A DNA stretch of 64,000 nucleotides from Clavelina lepadiformis (lineage: Eukaryota; Chordata; Ascidiacea; Aplousobranchia; Clavelinidae): contig NC_135245.1 of the NCBI RefSeq assembly GCF_947623445.1, positions 6,269,501-6,333,500 on the forward strand, written 5' to 3'. A program made the position numbers and the translations under genes. Every line of letters starts with the position of its first letter. The stretch's first letter is position 1. Under the pieces are notes generated by a model. It was not told where the DNA came from. It was given only the letters and a program-made list of their open reading frames with translations, and ran no database searches. Of the stretch, positions 62,668 to 64,000 are shown one piece after another.

Positions 62668-64000
62668 TTTTTTTTTTTTTTTTTTTTTTTTTATTTATTT
62701 TTCAACCCTTTCATGGGTTTTAACACGACAATGCACGGTCAATACACGAAAACAATATTCTATATGCAATACACTTATGTACATAAATACTTCTTTTGAT
62801 ACTGTCACAATCGAAATTAATTTGAGCACATACTATTCCAAAGGGTTTGTGTTACAGAGTTGTGAACACTTGTCTGGCGACTTTTCTCTGCGCTATTGCG
62901 CGCTTTTGACATGGCTTTTATTCTGTTTATCACATCTTGATAGAGAAACGGTTCTTGTTCGAAAATCACTTTGTTCCTAGATAGCCATATGCAGTACCTT
63001 GAAATGCTTAACAATAATATTGTTGCATTTAAATTGGTTTCGCAAACACAAAGTTGTATTAGTGAACTCAAGTCCAAAGCAATACACATTTGTGGAGAAA
63101 CTTTCGACATCAAAACACCACTGATGTTAAATATTATCACGTTTACATAATCCCATATGGGTTGTATACATACACAATCATAAAACAAATGATATACATC
63201 TTCATCATGAAGGTCACATAATGGGCATCTTGATGTTTTTTGTATACGTGCTATGCGCTCATTAATACATAAGGGTAACACATTCCATACCATCTTGTAA
63301 CCAAAAGTTTTTAAATAATTTGGTAGTACCTTATTGTGAATGCCAGTCCACATGTTTTGCATATTTATGGGGAACATAGGTACTAGTACTTGTGCATTTC
63401 TCTCGTTTACAATTCTCCTGTAAATTTGTTTGGTTGTCTTTTCAGCAATTTCATCTATGGTAATACTGTAACGTTTCAGTATATCAACTACGTTGCTATA
63501 ATATGACGTGGGTTGTGTAGCATGCAGCACAGAATTATTTACAGGCATTGCCAACATATTACACAAAGTAAAGCCAATGTAATATTCAAGGAAATACAGC
63601 GGTAAGTGTATGCTGTTATTTTGCTTTCGAGCGTTGTAATATTTCTTAACAACTTTTAACTTCAAGATATCTAAATACAGTGGGATGTCAATAAAGTCGT
63701 ATCCACCATTTTCCCTGGCTTTACTTATCGTTTCAATGTTTAATCTTGCACCAGTGCTAAAAACATAATTTTCAACAATTTTGCGTACATTTCGGCGTTG
63801 CTGAAGCGCAAGATCATACACTCTAGAACCATACACAAAAATGGGCAATAATAGTGTTTTTACAATTAGCGATTTTCCATCATACGTCGATCTAAATTTT
63901 GAGAAATTCGATACCTTCAAACGCATGCTACGCACCTTGTTTTCGAGCCAATCAGTAATTGCCTGAGGTTTACCATAAGGAACGTTCAAAACATTTATCG
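62668..64000 (-). mobile_element. Non-LTR retrotransposon (L1/Tx1-like), 3' part
   Basis: Minus-strand LINE whose 3' end faces array 2: 25-nt poly(A) (62668-62692), a short 3' UTR with AAATAAAT next to the tail, and the end of ORF2. The 5' part and the far target-site duplication lie beyond the window. It inserted directly after TCATATC of the Val-AAC/Thr-UGU spacer. Confidence 0.9.
62817..64000 (-). CDS. LINE ORF2 C-terminal part (partial)
   Basis: Frame of ~394 codons open to the window edge, ending in TAA at 62817-62819. Numbering from the Asn-Val-Pro start at 63989: residues ~14-60 (WLENKVRSMRL...STYDGKSLIVKTLLLPIFVYG) match the region just after the reverse transcriptase palm in L1/Tx1-type elements. 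Residues 255-272 form a CX2C-X8-H-X4-C knuckle (CPLC...H...C), as in the zf-RVT domain at the C-terminus of such proteins. The catalytic core and endonuclease lie upstream, outside the window. No stop interrupts the visible part, so the copy may be young. The apparent start at 63989 is a TTG inside the frame, not a real start. Confidence 0.85.
   Translation of the reverse strand, partial: INVLNVPYGKPQAITDWLENKVRSMRLKVSNFSKFRSTYDGKSLIVKTLLLPIFVYGSRVYDLALQQRRNVRKIVENYVFSTGARLNIETISKARENGGYDFIDIPLYLDILKLKVVKKYYNARKQNNSIHLPLYFLEYYIGFTLCNMLAMPVNNSVLHATQPTSYYSNVVDILKRYSITIDEIAEKTTKQIYRRIVNERNAQVLVPMFPINMQNMWTGIHNKVLPNYLKTFGYKMVWNVLPLCINERIARIQKTSRCPLCDLHDEDVYHLFYDCVCIQPIWDYVNVIIFNISGVLMSKVSPQMCIALDLSSLIQLCVCETNLNATILLLSISRYCIWLSRNKVIFEQEPFLYQDVINRIKAMSKARNSAEKSRQTSVHNSVTQTLWNSMCSN

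Noticed and set aside
62609-62980. A 123-residue plus-strand frame across the poly(T) tract
   Set aside because: It spans the LINE insertion point and its poly(A) tail in antisense, so it is accidental.

Overview
This is nuclear DNA from an animal, probably an invertebrate; the window does not fix the species. It holds almost nothing but tandemly repeated tRNA genes. Eukaryotic signs are tRNA-Tyr genes with a short intron after position 37, Thr-AGU and Val-AAC genes that need A34-to-inosine editing, no encoded CCA, internal A and B boxes, an LTR retroelement and a LINE with a poly(A) tail. The DNA is AT-rich. The only protein-coding regions I support belong to the two retroelements.

Array 1 (1-23094) is about 45 units of ~509 bp. 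Each carries one tRNA-Gln and one intron-bearing tRNA-Tyr, both on the minus strand. Units group into higher-order repeats: a seven-unit block of ~3.6 kb recurs three times between 5.7 and 16 kb, and ~920 bp at the start recurs 2034 bp downstream. Of the 45 Gln genes, 26 read CUG, 7 have a sound UUG anticodon arm, 10 belong to a subfamily with a disrupted anticodon stem (one of these reads UUA), one has a UAG anticodon and one carries two anticodon arms. Divergence rises toward the right edge (17.5-23.1 kb), where units are lost, truncated or internally duplicated.

Array 2 (23095-62667) has units of 1.79 or 2.10 kb. Each carries Val-AAC, a decayed Val-UAC-like copy, Val-CAC and Thr-UGU on one strand, and Thr-AGU on the other. 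Thr-UGU and Thr-AGU are divergent, with 144 bp between their 5' ends. The long unit contains an extra ~310 bp that begins with a 19-23 nt 3' stub of Thr-AGU. The array runs forward at 23.1-26.2 kb, inverted at 29.1-37.5 kb and forward again at 37.6-62.7 kb. A 5,687-bp three-unit block (43.66-49.35 kb) is repeated almost exactly at 49.35-55.03 kb.

Two retroelements sit at array boundaries. At 26221-29131, where the array switches orientation, lies a young LTR element on the minus strand: 673-bp LTRs differing at about 8 positions, with a single envelope-like gene between them. From 62668 to the window edge lies the 3' part of a LINE (L1/Tx1-like reverse transcriptase C-terminus with a CCHC knuckle and a 25-nt poly(A) tail), inserted ~100 bp upstream of the last Val-AAC gene. 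The array 1/array 2 junction, the left flank of the LTR element and the LINE insertion all fall at the same place in the array 2 unit (GCTC/ATATCTT).

Functionally this is a Pol III locus that multiplies four tRNA families while recombination spreads both good and damaged copies.
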